A stretch of 20,395 bases of DNA, taken from contig VSNK01000028.1 of NCBI GenBank assembly GCA_009774255.1, forward strand, positions 11,919 through 32,313, in the 5' to 3' direction. Below are positions 1-8,108 of this stretch, one piece after another (the stretch's first letter is position 1; the number at the start of each line of letters is the position of its first letter). Made by a program: the position numbers and the translations under genes. This DNA comes from Faecalicatena sp. GTDB taxonomy: Bacteria; Bacillota; Clostridia; Lachnospirales; Lachnospiraceae. The notes under the pieces were generated by a model that saw nothing but the letters and a program-made list of their open reading frames with translations, was not told the origin of the DNA and did no database searches.

Positions 1-111
1 GAAGCGGGCTACCGTGGCTACGGGGAAGATCCTGTCCGCAGGGAAGCGGGCTACCGGGGCTACGGGGAAGATCCTGTTCACAGAGAAGCGGGCTATCGGG
101 AAAACTATGGG
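1..111 (+). repeat. 42-nt tandem repeat inside the DUF4358 gene
   Basis: Two nearly identical 42-nt units (1-42 and 43-84) and a partial third (85-111) encode a 14-residue peptide repeat. Differences between units 1 and 2 are few and mostly silent, which suggests recent duplication. The array may continue upstream of the window. Confidence 0.85.
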
Positions 112-675
112 GCTACCGGGCCGGATTATGGGGATCAATTTGGAGAGGATGTGAGACCACCTTACAGGGAGGACTATGGAAAGCAGTCCCAGGGTAATCC
201 GCCTCTCAGCGCGGCAACCATTTTGAAGTTCGGGATGGCTTTTCTGATCCTCGTGTATATTGTGCTGCTTCTGATCTACACCAGCGGAAGCACGAAGCCT
301 TTTGAAGAGGTGGCTTCGGCCGTGGAGGAACAGTTAGACCAGGAAGCTCTTGTCAAACAGGATGCCCGGGCATTGAAGCGGTATTATGGGCTTAACAGCG
401 CGGATTATGAAGGTGTGATGTATTACTCGGCCGAATTCAGCATTTCCGCTCTGGAAGTGCTGCTGGTCGAAGTGAATACGGACCAGCAGGTGCAGGAGGT
501 GCGGGATGCCGTTGAGGAACGGCTGGAAAACAGAAGGAATACCTTCGAAGGCTACGCACCGGAGCAGGCGCAGCTGATCGAGCAGGCCCAGATCCTGGTA
601 AGAGGAAGGTTTATTTTTCTTGCGGTCTCGCCGGATGCAGAAAGCTATGCCGCCGCATTTACAAATAGCCTGTAG
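1..675 (+). CDS. DUF4358 domain membrane protein, 5' truncated by window edge
   Basis: The reading frame is open from base 1 to the stop at 673-675 (224 codons), so the GTG at 151 is not needed as a start and the gene probably begins upstream. The visible part starts with a Gly/Tyr/Arg-rich repeat of unit EAGYRGYGEDPVRR (two full copies and a degenerate third), followed by a charged linker, one membrane segment at about residues 74-95 (LKFGMAFLILVYIVLLLIYTS) and an outside domain of about 125 residues rich in Glu and Gln. That domain matches my recollection of DUF4358 (FEEVASAVEEQLD at its start, GRFIFLAVSPD near its end), a family common in Lachnospiraceae next to MBOAT acyltransferases. The downstream genes fit this. 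The biochemical role is unknown; a part in surface polymer modification is inferred from context. The full N-terminus cannot be seen. Confidence 0.75.
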   Translation, partial: EAGYRGYGEDPVRREAGYRGYGEDPVHREAGYRENYGATGPDYGDQFGEDVRPPYREDYGKQSQGNPPLSAATILKFGMAFLILVYIVLLLIYTSGSTKPFEEVASAVEEQLDQEALVKQDARALKRYYGLNSADYEGVMYYSAEFSISALEVLLVEVNTDQQVQEVRDAVEERLENRRNTFEGYAPEQAQLIEQAQILVRGRFIFLAVSPDAESYAAAFTNSL

Positions 676-762
676 ACGATCCGTGCATGCTTCGTCCGGC
701 GAACGGTGCCGGATGGGCGGGAAGATGTGCGTATCGGTCCAGGCAGGGAAGAGGATAGTTGA

Positions 763-2175
763 ATGCTGTTTAGTAGTATAACTTTTTTGTTTGTATTTCT
801 GCCGGTTACGCTGGCAGTTTATTATCTGGCAGCCCCGCAGATGAGGAATCTGGTGATGCTGGCTGCCAGCTTGTTTTTTTATGCATGGGGAGAGCCGGTC
901 TATATCATTCTGATGATGCTGTCGATCCTCATGAATTATTTCTGCGGGCTTGATATTGACGGAAAGAGGGAGTATCCGCGGTCTGCCAGGCGCAGCCTGA
1001 TCTTTGCGGTGACGGCGAATCTGCTCGTGCTCGCCTTTTTTAAATATTACGGCCTGATCATGGAGACCTTGAACGCTGTGCTTCCTGTTGAAATTCCCTA
1101 CAGGGTGCTCTCGCTGCCGATCGGAATTTCTTTTTATACGTTTCAGGCGCTTTCCTATGTCATAGATGTGTACAAGGGAAAGGTCAGGGCGCAGAAAAAG
1201 TTTACATATTTTGCATTATATATCTGCATGTTCCCGCAGTTGATCGCGGGGCCGATTGTCAGGTATGTGGATATTGATGAGCAGCTGAAGCAGCGGTCCT
1301 TCGGAATTGTAAAATTTGGACGGGGAGTGATGTTCTTTGTCAGAGGGCTGGCGAAAAAGGTGATTCTGGCCAATTCCATCGGTGAGGTCTATACACAGGT
1401 GACACAGCTTCCGGTGGGCACGGTCTCCGTGCTGACGGCGTGGATCGGATGTCTTGCGTATGCTTTTCAGATTTATTTTGATTTCAGCGGATATTCGGAT
1501 ATGGCGGTGGGACTGGGAAAGATGTTCGGATTTGAATTCCGCAGGAACTTCCATTATCCCTATGTCTCGAAGAATGTCACGGAGTTCTGGCGGAGATGGC
1601 ATATTTCCCTGAGCACCTGGTTTCGGGAGTATGTATACATCCCTTTGGGCGGAAACCGCTGCAGCGCGTGGCGGAATATGTTCAACCTCATTCTTGTATG
1701 GGCGCTGACCGGAATGTGGCACGGCGCGGAGTGGAATTTCCTCTGCTGGGGACTTTATTATGGACTGCTGCTGATTCTGGAAAAGTATGTGTGGGGCGCT
1801 CTGGTGGACCGTATTCCGGGGGTGCTTCAGCAGCTCTACACATTGATTCTGGTGATGATCGGCTGGGTATTTTTCTTTAGTCCGGATCTTTCATCCGCCC
1901 AGGATTATATTGGCATGATGTTCGGATTTGGAGCCAGCGCGCCGGCGGACCGGCAGGCGGTTTTCCTCCTGACAACACACTGGCTTTTATTTTTGCTGTG
2001 CATATTGGGCTCATCATCGATCGGATGGACCTTGCTGCGCGCGGTCACGGAGTCCTACAAAAAAGGGCGGACCCAGAGGATTATGTCCTGCGCGGTATAT
2101 CTGGCGGTATTCCTGATATGTGTGGCGTTTCTGGTGACAGAGACTTTTAATCCATTTTTATACTTCCGTTTTTAA
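763..2175 (+). CDS. MBOAT family O-acyltransferase (AlgI/DltB-like)
   Basis: A polytopic membrane protein of 470 aa, the usual AlgI size. It should move an acyl group, usually acetyl, across the membrane onto a surface polymer. Family marks are the segment FWRRWHISLSTWFREYVYIPLGG with His280, and MWHGAEWNF with His320, which corresponds to the catalytic histidine of MBOAT enzymes. The N-terminus has the typical SSITFLFVFLPVTLAVYYL opening. The ATG at 763 follows a purine-rich GGAAGAGG about 10 nt upstream. It sits 87 nt after the DUF4358 gene and before a DHHW protein, an arrangement that recurs in Lachnospiraceae. The acceptor polymer cannot be told from sequence. Calling it algI would overstate it, since no alginate genes are present. 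Confidence 0.92.
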   Translation: MLFSSITFLFVFLPVTLAVYYLAAPQMRNLVMLAASLFFYAWGEPVYIILMMLSILMNYFCGLDIDGKREYPRSARRSLIFAVTANLLVLAFFKYYGLIMETLNAVLPVEIPYRVLSLPIGISFYTFQALSYVIDVYKGKVRAQKKFTYFALYICMFPQLIAGPIVRYVDIDEQLKQRSFGIVKFGRGVMFFVRGLAKKVILANSIGEVYTQVTQLPVGTVSVLTAWIGCLAYAFQIYFDFSGYSDMAVGLGKMFGFEFRRNFHYPYVSKNVTEFWRRWHISLSTWFREYVYIPLGGNRCSAWRNMFNLILVWALTGMWHGAEWNFLCWGLYYGLLLILEKYVWGALVDRIPGVLQQLYTLILVMIGWVFFFSPDLSSAQDYIGMMFGFGASAPADRQAVFLLTTHWLLFLLCILGSSSIGWTLLRAVTESYKKGRTQRIMSCAVYLAVFLICVAFLVTETFNPFLYFRF

Positions 2176-2212
2176 GAATCGCGGGAAACGAATCAAAATA
2201 GATTACGCAAGA

Positions 2213-2280
2213 GGAATTATGCCGCTTTGCGACTGCGGCTGGAGCGATACTCACGGTAGATTTCATTGACCGTGAGTATA
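2213..2280 (+). repeat. 68-nt dispersed hairpin repeat, copy A
   Basis: This segment matches 17182-17249 at 60 of 68 positions. It contains a GC-rich stem (GCCGC/GCGGC) and then a perfect 11-bp stem ATACTCACGGT / ACCGTGAGTAT around an 11-nt loop. It lies in the 156-nt gap between the MBOAT and DHHW genes and could act on the RNA level there. It also shows that the longer reading frame opening at 2266 starts inside a repeat, so the DHHW start is better placed at 2332. Confidence 0.8.
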
Positions 2281-2331
2281 ACATTAGTTTCATACGGTTC
2301 GTCAGGGAAACAGAGGGACGGTGAGATCAAG

Positions 2332-3486
2332 ATGCGAAATAAAAGAAGATTAAGAAGAATCGAAGGTACCGTGGGAAAAATGTTCATTTTCTGTATGATC
2401 GCTTTTTTTCTGCTGAATCTGATTGTCTCGGATAAGGAAATGTCCGAGGAGGAGAACCGGATGCTGGCGAGGATGCCGAAGCTGACCGCGAGCAGCCTGT
2501 TATCAGGGGATTTTATGTCAAAGTATGAGACTTACCTGGCAGATCAGTTCGCGGGCCGGAATTTCTGGAGAAGTATCAAGGTAGGATTGAGCAGCCTTGG
2601 GGGAAGCAAGAAGGAGGAGGATATTCTGATCGGGCGGGAAGATTATCTGATGGAGGAGATCGTAACGCCGGATCAGGATGTCTTGATGGAAAATCTGGAC
2701 GCCATCCGGCAGTTCGCGAATCAGAACCATGACATTCGGATGCATATGCTTCTGGTGCCGAACGCGGCCAATGTGATGAGTGAGCGCCTCCCGGCATTTG
2801 CGGCCGTGGCCGATCAGAGCCGGATGCTTGCACAGGTGAAGCGTGAGCTGGGGGAGGATGTGGTATGGCTGGACGCTGCCGCGGCTCTGGGGAGCCATGC
2901 GGGGGAGAAGATTTACTATAAGACGGATCATCACTGGACCAGCCTGGGGGCATTTTACACATTCAGCGGGGTGGCGGAACAGATGAACATCAAGGAAGAT
3001 GTCTCCAGCGGATTTGTCTCTTATCCGGTCACCACCACTTTTAACGGGATGCTGGCGGCAAAAAGCGGCTGCAGGCTGAATGTCAGGGAAGAAATCTATA
3101 TCTATGTCCCCAGAGACAGGGACAATGATCTGGTGGTGAATTATGTGGATGAACAGCGGAAAACGAGTTCGCTGTATGATTCGTCGAAGCTGAAGACACG
3201 GGATCAGTATGCCGTGTTCCTGGGGGAAAATACTTCGGTGGTGGATATTAAGACCGTAGCGGACAGCGGCAGGAGGCTTCTGCTGATCAAGGATTCCTAT
3301 GCCAACAGCTTTGTCCCCTTTTTGACACCCTATTTCCGGGAGATTGTGCTGGTGGATCCCAGATATTACAGCGGAACGATCGAAGACATCATGGATACCT
3401 ACCGTATTTCGGATGTGCTGTTCTTGTACAGCGGCAATACCTTTTTTCAGGATAATAATCTCAAAGGCGTGCTGAGCGGGGAGTGA
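2332..3486 (+). CDS. DHHW family protein, AlgJ/AlgX-like surface acetylation partner
   Basis: 384 aa from the ATG at 2332, which follows GGTGAG at 6 nt spacing; an in-frame ATG at 2266 lies in a dispersed repeat and is less likely. One N-terminal membrane anchor (about residues 15-33) follows a basic stretch (MRNKRRLRRIEG), leaving a large extracytoplasmic domain. The motif KTDHHWTSLGAF places Asp199-His200-His201-Trp202, the signature for which the DHHW family is named; it resembles the SGNH-like acetyltransferase partners AlgJ/AlgX of the alginate system. GREDYLMEEIV and the late segment RLLLIKDSYANSF fit that fold. It probably receives acetyl groups from the neighbouring MBOAT protein and transfers them to a surface glycan. 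That partnership is inferred from the adjacent genes. Confidence 0.85.
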   Translation: MRNKRRLRRIEGTVGKMFIFCMIAFFLLNLIVSDKEMSEEENRMLARMPKLTASSLLSGDFMSKYETYLADQFAGRNFWRSIKVGLSSLGGSKKEEDILIGREDYLMEEIVTPDQDVLMENLDAIRQFANQNHDIRMHMLLVPNAANVMSERLPAFAAVADQSRMLAQVKRELGEDVVWLDAAAALGSHAGEKIYYKTDHHWTSLGAFYTFSGVAEQMNIKEDVSSGFVSYPVTTTFNGMLAAKSGCRLNVREEIYIYVPRDRDNDLVVNYVDEQRKTSSLYDSSKLKTRDQYAVFLGENTSVVDIKTVADSGRRLLLIKDSYANSFVPFLTPYFREIVLVDPRYYSGTIEDIMDTYRISDVLFLYSGNTFFQDNNLKGVLSGE

Positions 3487-3493
3487 GAAGAAA

Positions 3494-4267
3494 ATGGGAA
3501 ATCAGATCCAAAATGAATTCAGGACAAAGACCGGACCGATCCGCCTCAATAAATACCTCAGCGAGGCCGGAGTATGCTCCCGCAGGGAGGCAGACAGGCT
3601 GATCGCGTCCGGCAGAGTCACGGTGGACGGGCACCCAGGGGAGACCGGGATGAAGGTGTATCCGGGACAGGAGGTATGTGTGGGCAAAAGGGTGGTCTCC
3701 AGGCAGGACGAGATGATTGTGCTGGCGGTCAATAAGCCGGCGGGCATCGTATGCACCGAGGACCGCAGGGAGAGGAACAGTATCGTCCGATTTCTGGACT
3801 ATCCGGTACGCGTTACTTATGTGGGGCGCCTCGATAAGGACTCCCGGGGACTGCTTTTGATGACCAACAACGGAGATATCATCAATAAGATCATGCGGGC
3901 CGTGAATCAGCACGAAAAGGAATATAAGGTGACGGTGGACCATCCGCTGACTTCGGAGTTTCTGGAGCGGATGGCGGAAGGAATCCCAATTTTGGATACG
4001 GTGACCAGACCTTGCAGGGTGCAAAAGATCGGAAAGTATACCTTCACCATCATCCTGACCCAGGGCCTGAACCGGCAGATACGCAGGATGTGTGAAGCAC
4101 TTGGGTATCAGGTGAAGGATCTGGTGCGGACGAGAATATTAAACATAGAGCTGGGAACCCTGAAAGAAGGGGAGTACCGCAGAGTGAGTGATGAGGAATT
4201 GGATCAGTTGTATGCGCGGATCAAAGATTCTTCCAATGATCCGCCAGGCGGAAGGCACAATCCATGA
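3494..4267 (+). CDS. rluF: 23S rRNA pseudouridine synthase, RluF type
   Basis: 257 aa. An N-terminal S4 RNA-binding domain (about residues 16-62, IRLNKYLSEAGVCSRREADRLI) is followed by the RsuA/RluB/RluF catalytic domain. The motif GRLDKDSRGLLLMTN carries the catalytic Asp114. The stretches NQHEKEYKVTVDHPLT, GIPILDTVTRPC and GLNRQIRRMCEALGY match E. coli RluF more closely than RluB or RsuA; RluF converts U2604 of 23S rRNA to pseudouridine. The ATG at 3494 is 7 nt after the DHHW stop and has GAGAAG just upstream. Its stop overlaps an ATG (ATGA at 4264-4267), which suggests coupling to ligA. Exact substrate site in this organism is inferred. Confidence 0.9.
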   Translation: MGNQIQNEFRTKTGPIRLNKYLSEAGVCSRREADRLIASGRVTVDGHPGETGMKVYPGQEVCVGKRVVSRQDEMIVLAVNKPAGIVCTEDRRERNSIVRFLDYPVRVTYVGRLDKDSRGLLLMTNNGDIINKIMRAVNQHEKEYKVTVDHPLTSEFLERMAEGIPILDTVTRPCRVQKIGKYTFTIILTQGLNRQIRRMCEALGYQVKDLVRTRILNIELGTLKEGEYRRVSDEELDQLYARIKDSSNDPPGGRHNP

Positions 4268-4323
4268 GGAGCCGGATCCTGGCAAAGGGGACAGCGGCAG
4301 AACAAGAACAGGAGCAGGATTTT

Positions 4324-6302
4324 ATGGAAAAGAAGAGACAACGGATGCGGGAGCTGACAGAGCTTCTGAACCGTGCCCGGCGCGTTTATGAACAGGAAGA
4401 CCGGGAGATTATGAGCAATTACGAATATGATAAATTATATGACGAGCTTTTGGGGCTGGAGCAGGAGCTGGGGACAACGCTTGCCTTCAGCCCTACCGTT
4501 CATGTAGGCTATGAGGTGCTCAGCGAGCTGCCGAAGGAGCGGCATGAGCGCCCTATGCTTTCTCTGGATAAGACGAAGGAGGTCGCGCGTCTCCAGGAAT
4601 TTCTGGCAGACCAGGAGGCGGTCATTTCGTGGAAGCTGGACGGTCTGACGATTGTGCTGACCTATCGGGACGGGAGCCTCGAGAAGGCGGTAACCCGGGG
4701 GAACGGGGAAGTGGGAGAGGTGATTACCAACAACGCGAAGGTATTTAAAAATCTTCCTCTTCATATCCCTTATCAAGGGGAGCTGATCCTCCGCGGGGAA
4801 GCGGTGATCGGGTATCGGGATTTTGAGCGGATCAATGAGGAGATCAAGGACGTGGACGCGCGCTATAAGAATCCGCGGAATCTGTGCAGCGGCTCGGTCC
4901 GTCAGCTGAGCAATGAAGTGACGGCAAAGCGCAATGTCCGCTTTTTTGCCTTCTCCCTGGTGCGGGCGGAGGGCGTGGATTTTGAAAATTCCAGATTCCG
5001 TCAGTTGGAATGGCTGGCTTCCCAGGGCTTTGAGGTGGTGGAGCACCACCAGGTGACGGCCGGGAGCTCTCGGAAGAGGTGGAATGGTTCGCCGGGCAGA
5101 TCGAAAAAAATGATTTCCCGTCTGACGGCCTGGTGCTGGTCTACGATGATATCGCGTACGGGCAGTCATTGGGGGCGACGGCAAAATTTCCCAGAGATTC
5201 CTTTGCCTTCAAGTGGGCGGACGAGATCCGGGAGACGACCCTGAAGGAGATCGAATGGAGTCCTTCCCGGACCGGGCTGATCAATCCGGTGGCCATATTC
5301 GAGCCGGTGGAATTGGAGGGAACGACGGTGAGCCGTGCCAGCGTCCACAATCTGAGCATCATGGAGGAGCTTCAGCTTGGGATCGGGGATTCCATCCAGG
5401 TCTATAAGGCGAATATGATCATCCCCCAGATCGCGGAGAACCTGACCCGGAGCGGAAACTGCGAGATTCCGTCCGTCTGTCCGGTGTGCGGCGGTGCGAC
5501 CCGCGTTTCCATGGAAAATGATACGAAGACGCTGTACTGTACCAATCCGGAGTGCCAGGCAAAGCAGGTGAAGTCCTTCGCGCTGTTCGTGAGCCGGGAC
5601 GCCATGAATATCGAAGGGCTGTCCGAGGCGACGCTGGAAAAGTTTATCGTACAGGGATTCATCAAGGATTTTTCCGACATTTTCCATCTGGACCGCTATG
5701 AGGAGGAAATTAAAAATCTGGAGGGATTCGGGGAAAAGTCTTATGTAAATCTAAGGGACAGCATTGAAAACGCAAGGGACACGACACTGCCCCGCCTGGT
5801 CTACAGTCTGGGAATCGCCAATATCGGGCTGGCGAACGCGAAGGTCATCTGCCGTGCCCTGGGAAATGACCCGGCACGGATCCCGGATGCGACGGAGGAA
5901 GAACTGGATGAGATCTCCGGTGTGGGCGGAGTCATCGCGAAGGCTTATGTGGATTATTTCGGACAGGAAAAGCATCGGGAGCTTTACCGCAGGCTCCTGG
6001 AGGAAGTGCGGATTCCTGAAGAAGAAGTGAGGGCGGACGCGGCGCTGTTCGCGGGAATGAATTTTGTGATCACCGGAAGTGTGGAGCATTTTTCGAACCG
6101 GCGGGAAGTGAAGGAACTGATTGAGAGCAGGGGCGGAAAGGTGACCGGCTCCGTGACATCAAAGACAAATTACCTGATCAACAATGACGTGCAGTCAGCC
6201 TCTTCCAAGAATAAAAAGGCGAAGGAGCTGGGAGTGCCGATCCTGTCGGAGGAGGATTTCTTGAAAATGCTGGAGCCTGCAGCGCCCGTGGAAACACAAT
6301 GA
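4324..6302 (+). pseudogene. ligA: NAD-dependent DNA ligase LigA, split by a one-base frameshift
   Basis: All LigA domains are present but in two frames. The first part runs from 4324 (MEKKRQRMRELTELLN; AGGAG about 9 nt upstream) and holds the adenylation domain with the KLDG motif, catalytic Lys104, then leaves frame and stops at 5244. The second part, readable in frame 3 to 6302, holds the OB fold, a four-cysteine zinc finger (CPVCGG...CTNPEC), helix-hairpin-helix repeats and a C-terminal BRCT domain (FVITGSVEHFSNRREVKELI). Adding one G to the GGG at 5062-5064 restores a continuous protein of about 659 aa, normal for LigA. The adjoining residues fit the family on both sides. An in-frame ATG at 4264 would add 20 residues. 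Because LigA is usually essential, a sequencing or assembly error is more likely than true loss. Confidence 0.88.
5062..5064 (+). other. Frameshift site in ligA (one base missing in a G run)
   Basis: Frame 1 reads V-T-A-G up to here, then nonsense. Frame 3 reads on as E-L-S-E-E-V-E-W-F-A-G. A fourth G in the run joins the two without any other change. Confidence 0.85.
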
Positions 6303-6314
6303 TGTCAGTTCCCA

Positions 6315-6346
6315 TACAGTTCGCTGGCTGGCCAGTGAACTGTAAC
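6315..6346. repeat. Solo terminal hairpin of the GTTACAG element family (M1)
   Basis: A 14-bp stem (TACAGTTCGCTGGC / GCCAGTGAACTGTA, one G-T pair) closes on a 2-nt loop, 12 nt after the ligA stop. The sequence resembles the 3' terminal hairpin of the full elements at 12044-12189 and 14113-14259. No T-tract follows, so it is not a classical terminator, but it could still protect or end the upstream transcript. Confidence 0.65.
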
Positions 6347-6386
6347 CGAGCAGGGGGAAAAGGTAATAGTTTTACAAAAAGTTTAT

Positions 6387-6415
6387 TTGAATATGTGCGG
6401 TGATTCGGCTATAAT
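6387..6415 (+). promoter_or_regulatory. Sigma-A-type promoter for the clpX-like gene
   Basis: TTGAAT (6387-6392), a 17-nt spacer and TATAAT (6410-6415) lie about 84 nt upstream of the ATG at 6499. This suggests the gene is transcribed separately from ligA. Confidence 0.65.
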
Positions 6416-6498
6416 TTTAGGGAATTGATATTGCGAATGGCAGGCAGCAGAGCTGTCCGCTGTTTTCAATGATATGGAAAAACTGTGGAGGATGAAGG

Positions 6499-7956
6499 AT
6501 GTCAGGGAATGATTTTATGATAGTAGATTCCGAGGAACATGAGGATTCTGCTACAACAGAAGAGAAAAAGGATGTGGCGGTTACGGAAAGCAAGGATGAG
6601 AAGCAGGAGGACGAGTACGAGAAGGTCTGCTTCATGTGCCACCGCCCGGAGAGCGTTGCCGGGAAGATGATCGAGATGCCGAACCATATTACCATATGCC
6701 AGGACTGTATGCAGAGAAGTTTTGACACGATGACCAATGGTTCCCTGGACTTTACAAAGCTGATGGGAAGCATACCGGGTATCCAGTTTTTGAATCTGTC
6801 GGATCTGGAAAACGCGATTCCGAAGAAGCAGAAGATCAAAAAGAAAAAAGAGGCCAAGGAGAAGCCGGTGAAAAAGCTGAATATCAATGAGATACCGGTC
6901 CCCCATAAGATCAAGGCCCGCCTGGATGAGTATGTGGTGGGGCAGGAATATGCGAAAAAGGCCATGTCGGTCGCGGTCTATAATCATTATAAGCGTGTGG
7001 CTTCGAGCAGCGCGGATGATATCGAGATCGAGAAGTCCAACATGCTGATGATCGGGCCTACGGGGAGCGGAAAGACATATCTGGTCAAGACCCTGGCAAA
7101 GCTTCTGGATGTGCCTCTCGCGATTACGGACGCGACGTCCCTGACCGAGGCAGGGTATATCGGAGACGACATTGAGAGTGTGGTTTCCAAGCTGCTTGCG
7201 GCGGCTGACAATGACGTGGAGCGTGCGGAGCAGGGCATTATTTTCATCGATGAGATCGATAAGATCGCCAAAAAGAGAAATTCAAGCCAACGGGATGTCA
7301 GCGGCGAATCCGTGCAGCAGGGAATGTTAAAGCTCCTCGAAGGCAGTGAGGTGGAAGTCCCGGTAGGCGCCAACAGCAAAAATGCTATGGTTCCGCTGAC
7401 TACGGTGAATACGAAGAATATCCTCTTTATCTGCGGCGGGGCGTTTCCGGATTTGGAGATTATTATCAGGGAGCGGCTTTCCAAAAAGACCTCCATGGGT
7501 TTCAACGCGGAATTGAAGGATAAGTACGATAAGGACAAGGAACTGCTGTCCAAGGTAACGGTAGAGGACCTGCGCAAATTCGGCATGATCCCGGAATTCA
7601 TCGGCCGTCTTCCGATTATCTTTACCCTGCGGGGGCTGGACAAGGATATGTTTATAAAGATCCTGAAGGAACCGAGGAACGCCATCCTGAAGCAGTATCA
7701 AAAGCTGCTGGCACTGGATGAAGTGAGCCTGGATTTTGACGAGGGCGCGCTGGAGGCAATTGCGGAAAAGGCGATGGAAAAGGATACGGGGGCAAGAGCG
7801 CTGCGGGCGATCATTGAGGAATTTATGCTGGATATCATGTACGAGATCCCCAAGGATGAGAATATCGGGCAGGTGACGATCACAAGGGAATATATCGAAG
7901 GCACCGGAGGCCCTGTGATCCGGCTCAGAACCCAGAGCGTACCGCTGCTGAATTGA
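6499..7956 (+). CDS. clpX: ClpX-type AAA+ unfoldase (ATP-dependent Clp protease ATP-binding subunit)
   Basis: 485 aa, longer than the usual 420-430 for ClpX. It begins with an acidic lead of about 40 residues, then a zinc-binding domain (Cys44, Cys47, Cys67, Cys70, spaced CX2C-X19-CX2C), a Lys-rich linker, and the AAA+ module: Walker A GPTGSGKT (Lys192), pore-loop GYIGDD, Walker B IIFIDEIDK (Asp251-Glu252), and EFIGRLP with the sensor and C-domain. It should unfold tagged proteins for ClpP. The ATG has GGAGG at 7 nt spacing. It stands alone: no clpP adjoins it, and lon is about 6.4 kb away. Many Lachnospiraceae carry a separate clpP-clpX pair, so this may be a second, divergent copy; the longer N-terminus and linker fit that idea. 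The paralogy is inference. Confidence 0.88.
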   Translation: MSGNDFMIVDSEEHEDSATTEEKKDVAVTESKDEKQEDEYEKVCFMCHRPESVAGKMIEMPNHITICQDCMQRSFDTMTNGSLDFTKLMGSIPGIQFLNLSDLENAIPKKQKIKKKKEAKEKPVKKLNINEIPVPHKIKARLDEYVVGQEYAKKAMSVAVYNHYKRVASSSADDIEIEKSNMLMIGPTGSGKTYLVKTLAKLLDVPLAITDATSLTEAGYIGDDIESVVSKLLAAADNDVERAEQGIIFIDEIDKIAKKRNSSQRDVSGESVQQGMLKLLEGSEVEVPVGANSKNAMVPLTTVNTKNILFICGGAFPDLEIIIRERLSKKTSMGFNAELKDKYDKDKELLSKVTVEDLRKFGMIPEFIGRLPIIFTLRGLDKDMFIKILKEPRNAILKQYQKLLALDEVSLDFDEGALEAIAEKAMEKDTGARALRAIIEEFMLDIMYEIPKDENIGQVTITREYIEGTGGPVIRLRTQSVPLLN

Positions 7957-8005
7957 ACATAATGGCTGTGCCAGGCAGTCCCTTTGGAACTGTTGTACAT
8001 GAAAG

Positions 8006-8044
8006 AATGGATACCCGGGGAAAATCGGTTCCCGGGTATCCATT
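8006..8044. terminator. Convergent-gene hairpin terminator
   Basis: A perfect 14-bp stem (AATGGATACCCGGG / CCCGGGTATCCATT) with an 11-nt loop lies between the convergent clpX-like and subtilase genes. The T-tract is short on both strands, so termination strength is uncertain. Confidence 0.7.
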
Positions 8045-8050
8045 TTACGA

Positions 8051-8107
8051 TATCCAGGGAGATGCGCCAGTGACGCACTTTATCGGATAGTATCCAGGGA
8101 AATGCGC
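8051..8107. repeat. 17-nt direct repeat pair
   Basis: TATCCAGGGAGATGCGC (8051-8067) recurs with one change at 8091-8107, ending just before the stop of the minus-strand subtilase. No function is apparent. Confidence 0.6.
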
Positions 8108-8108
8108 T

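Noticed and set aside
2266..2331. Earlier ATG for the DHHW protein
   Set aside because: It lies inside a dispersed hairpin repeat, and the ATG at 2332 directly precedes the expected basic and membrane segment.
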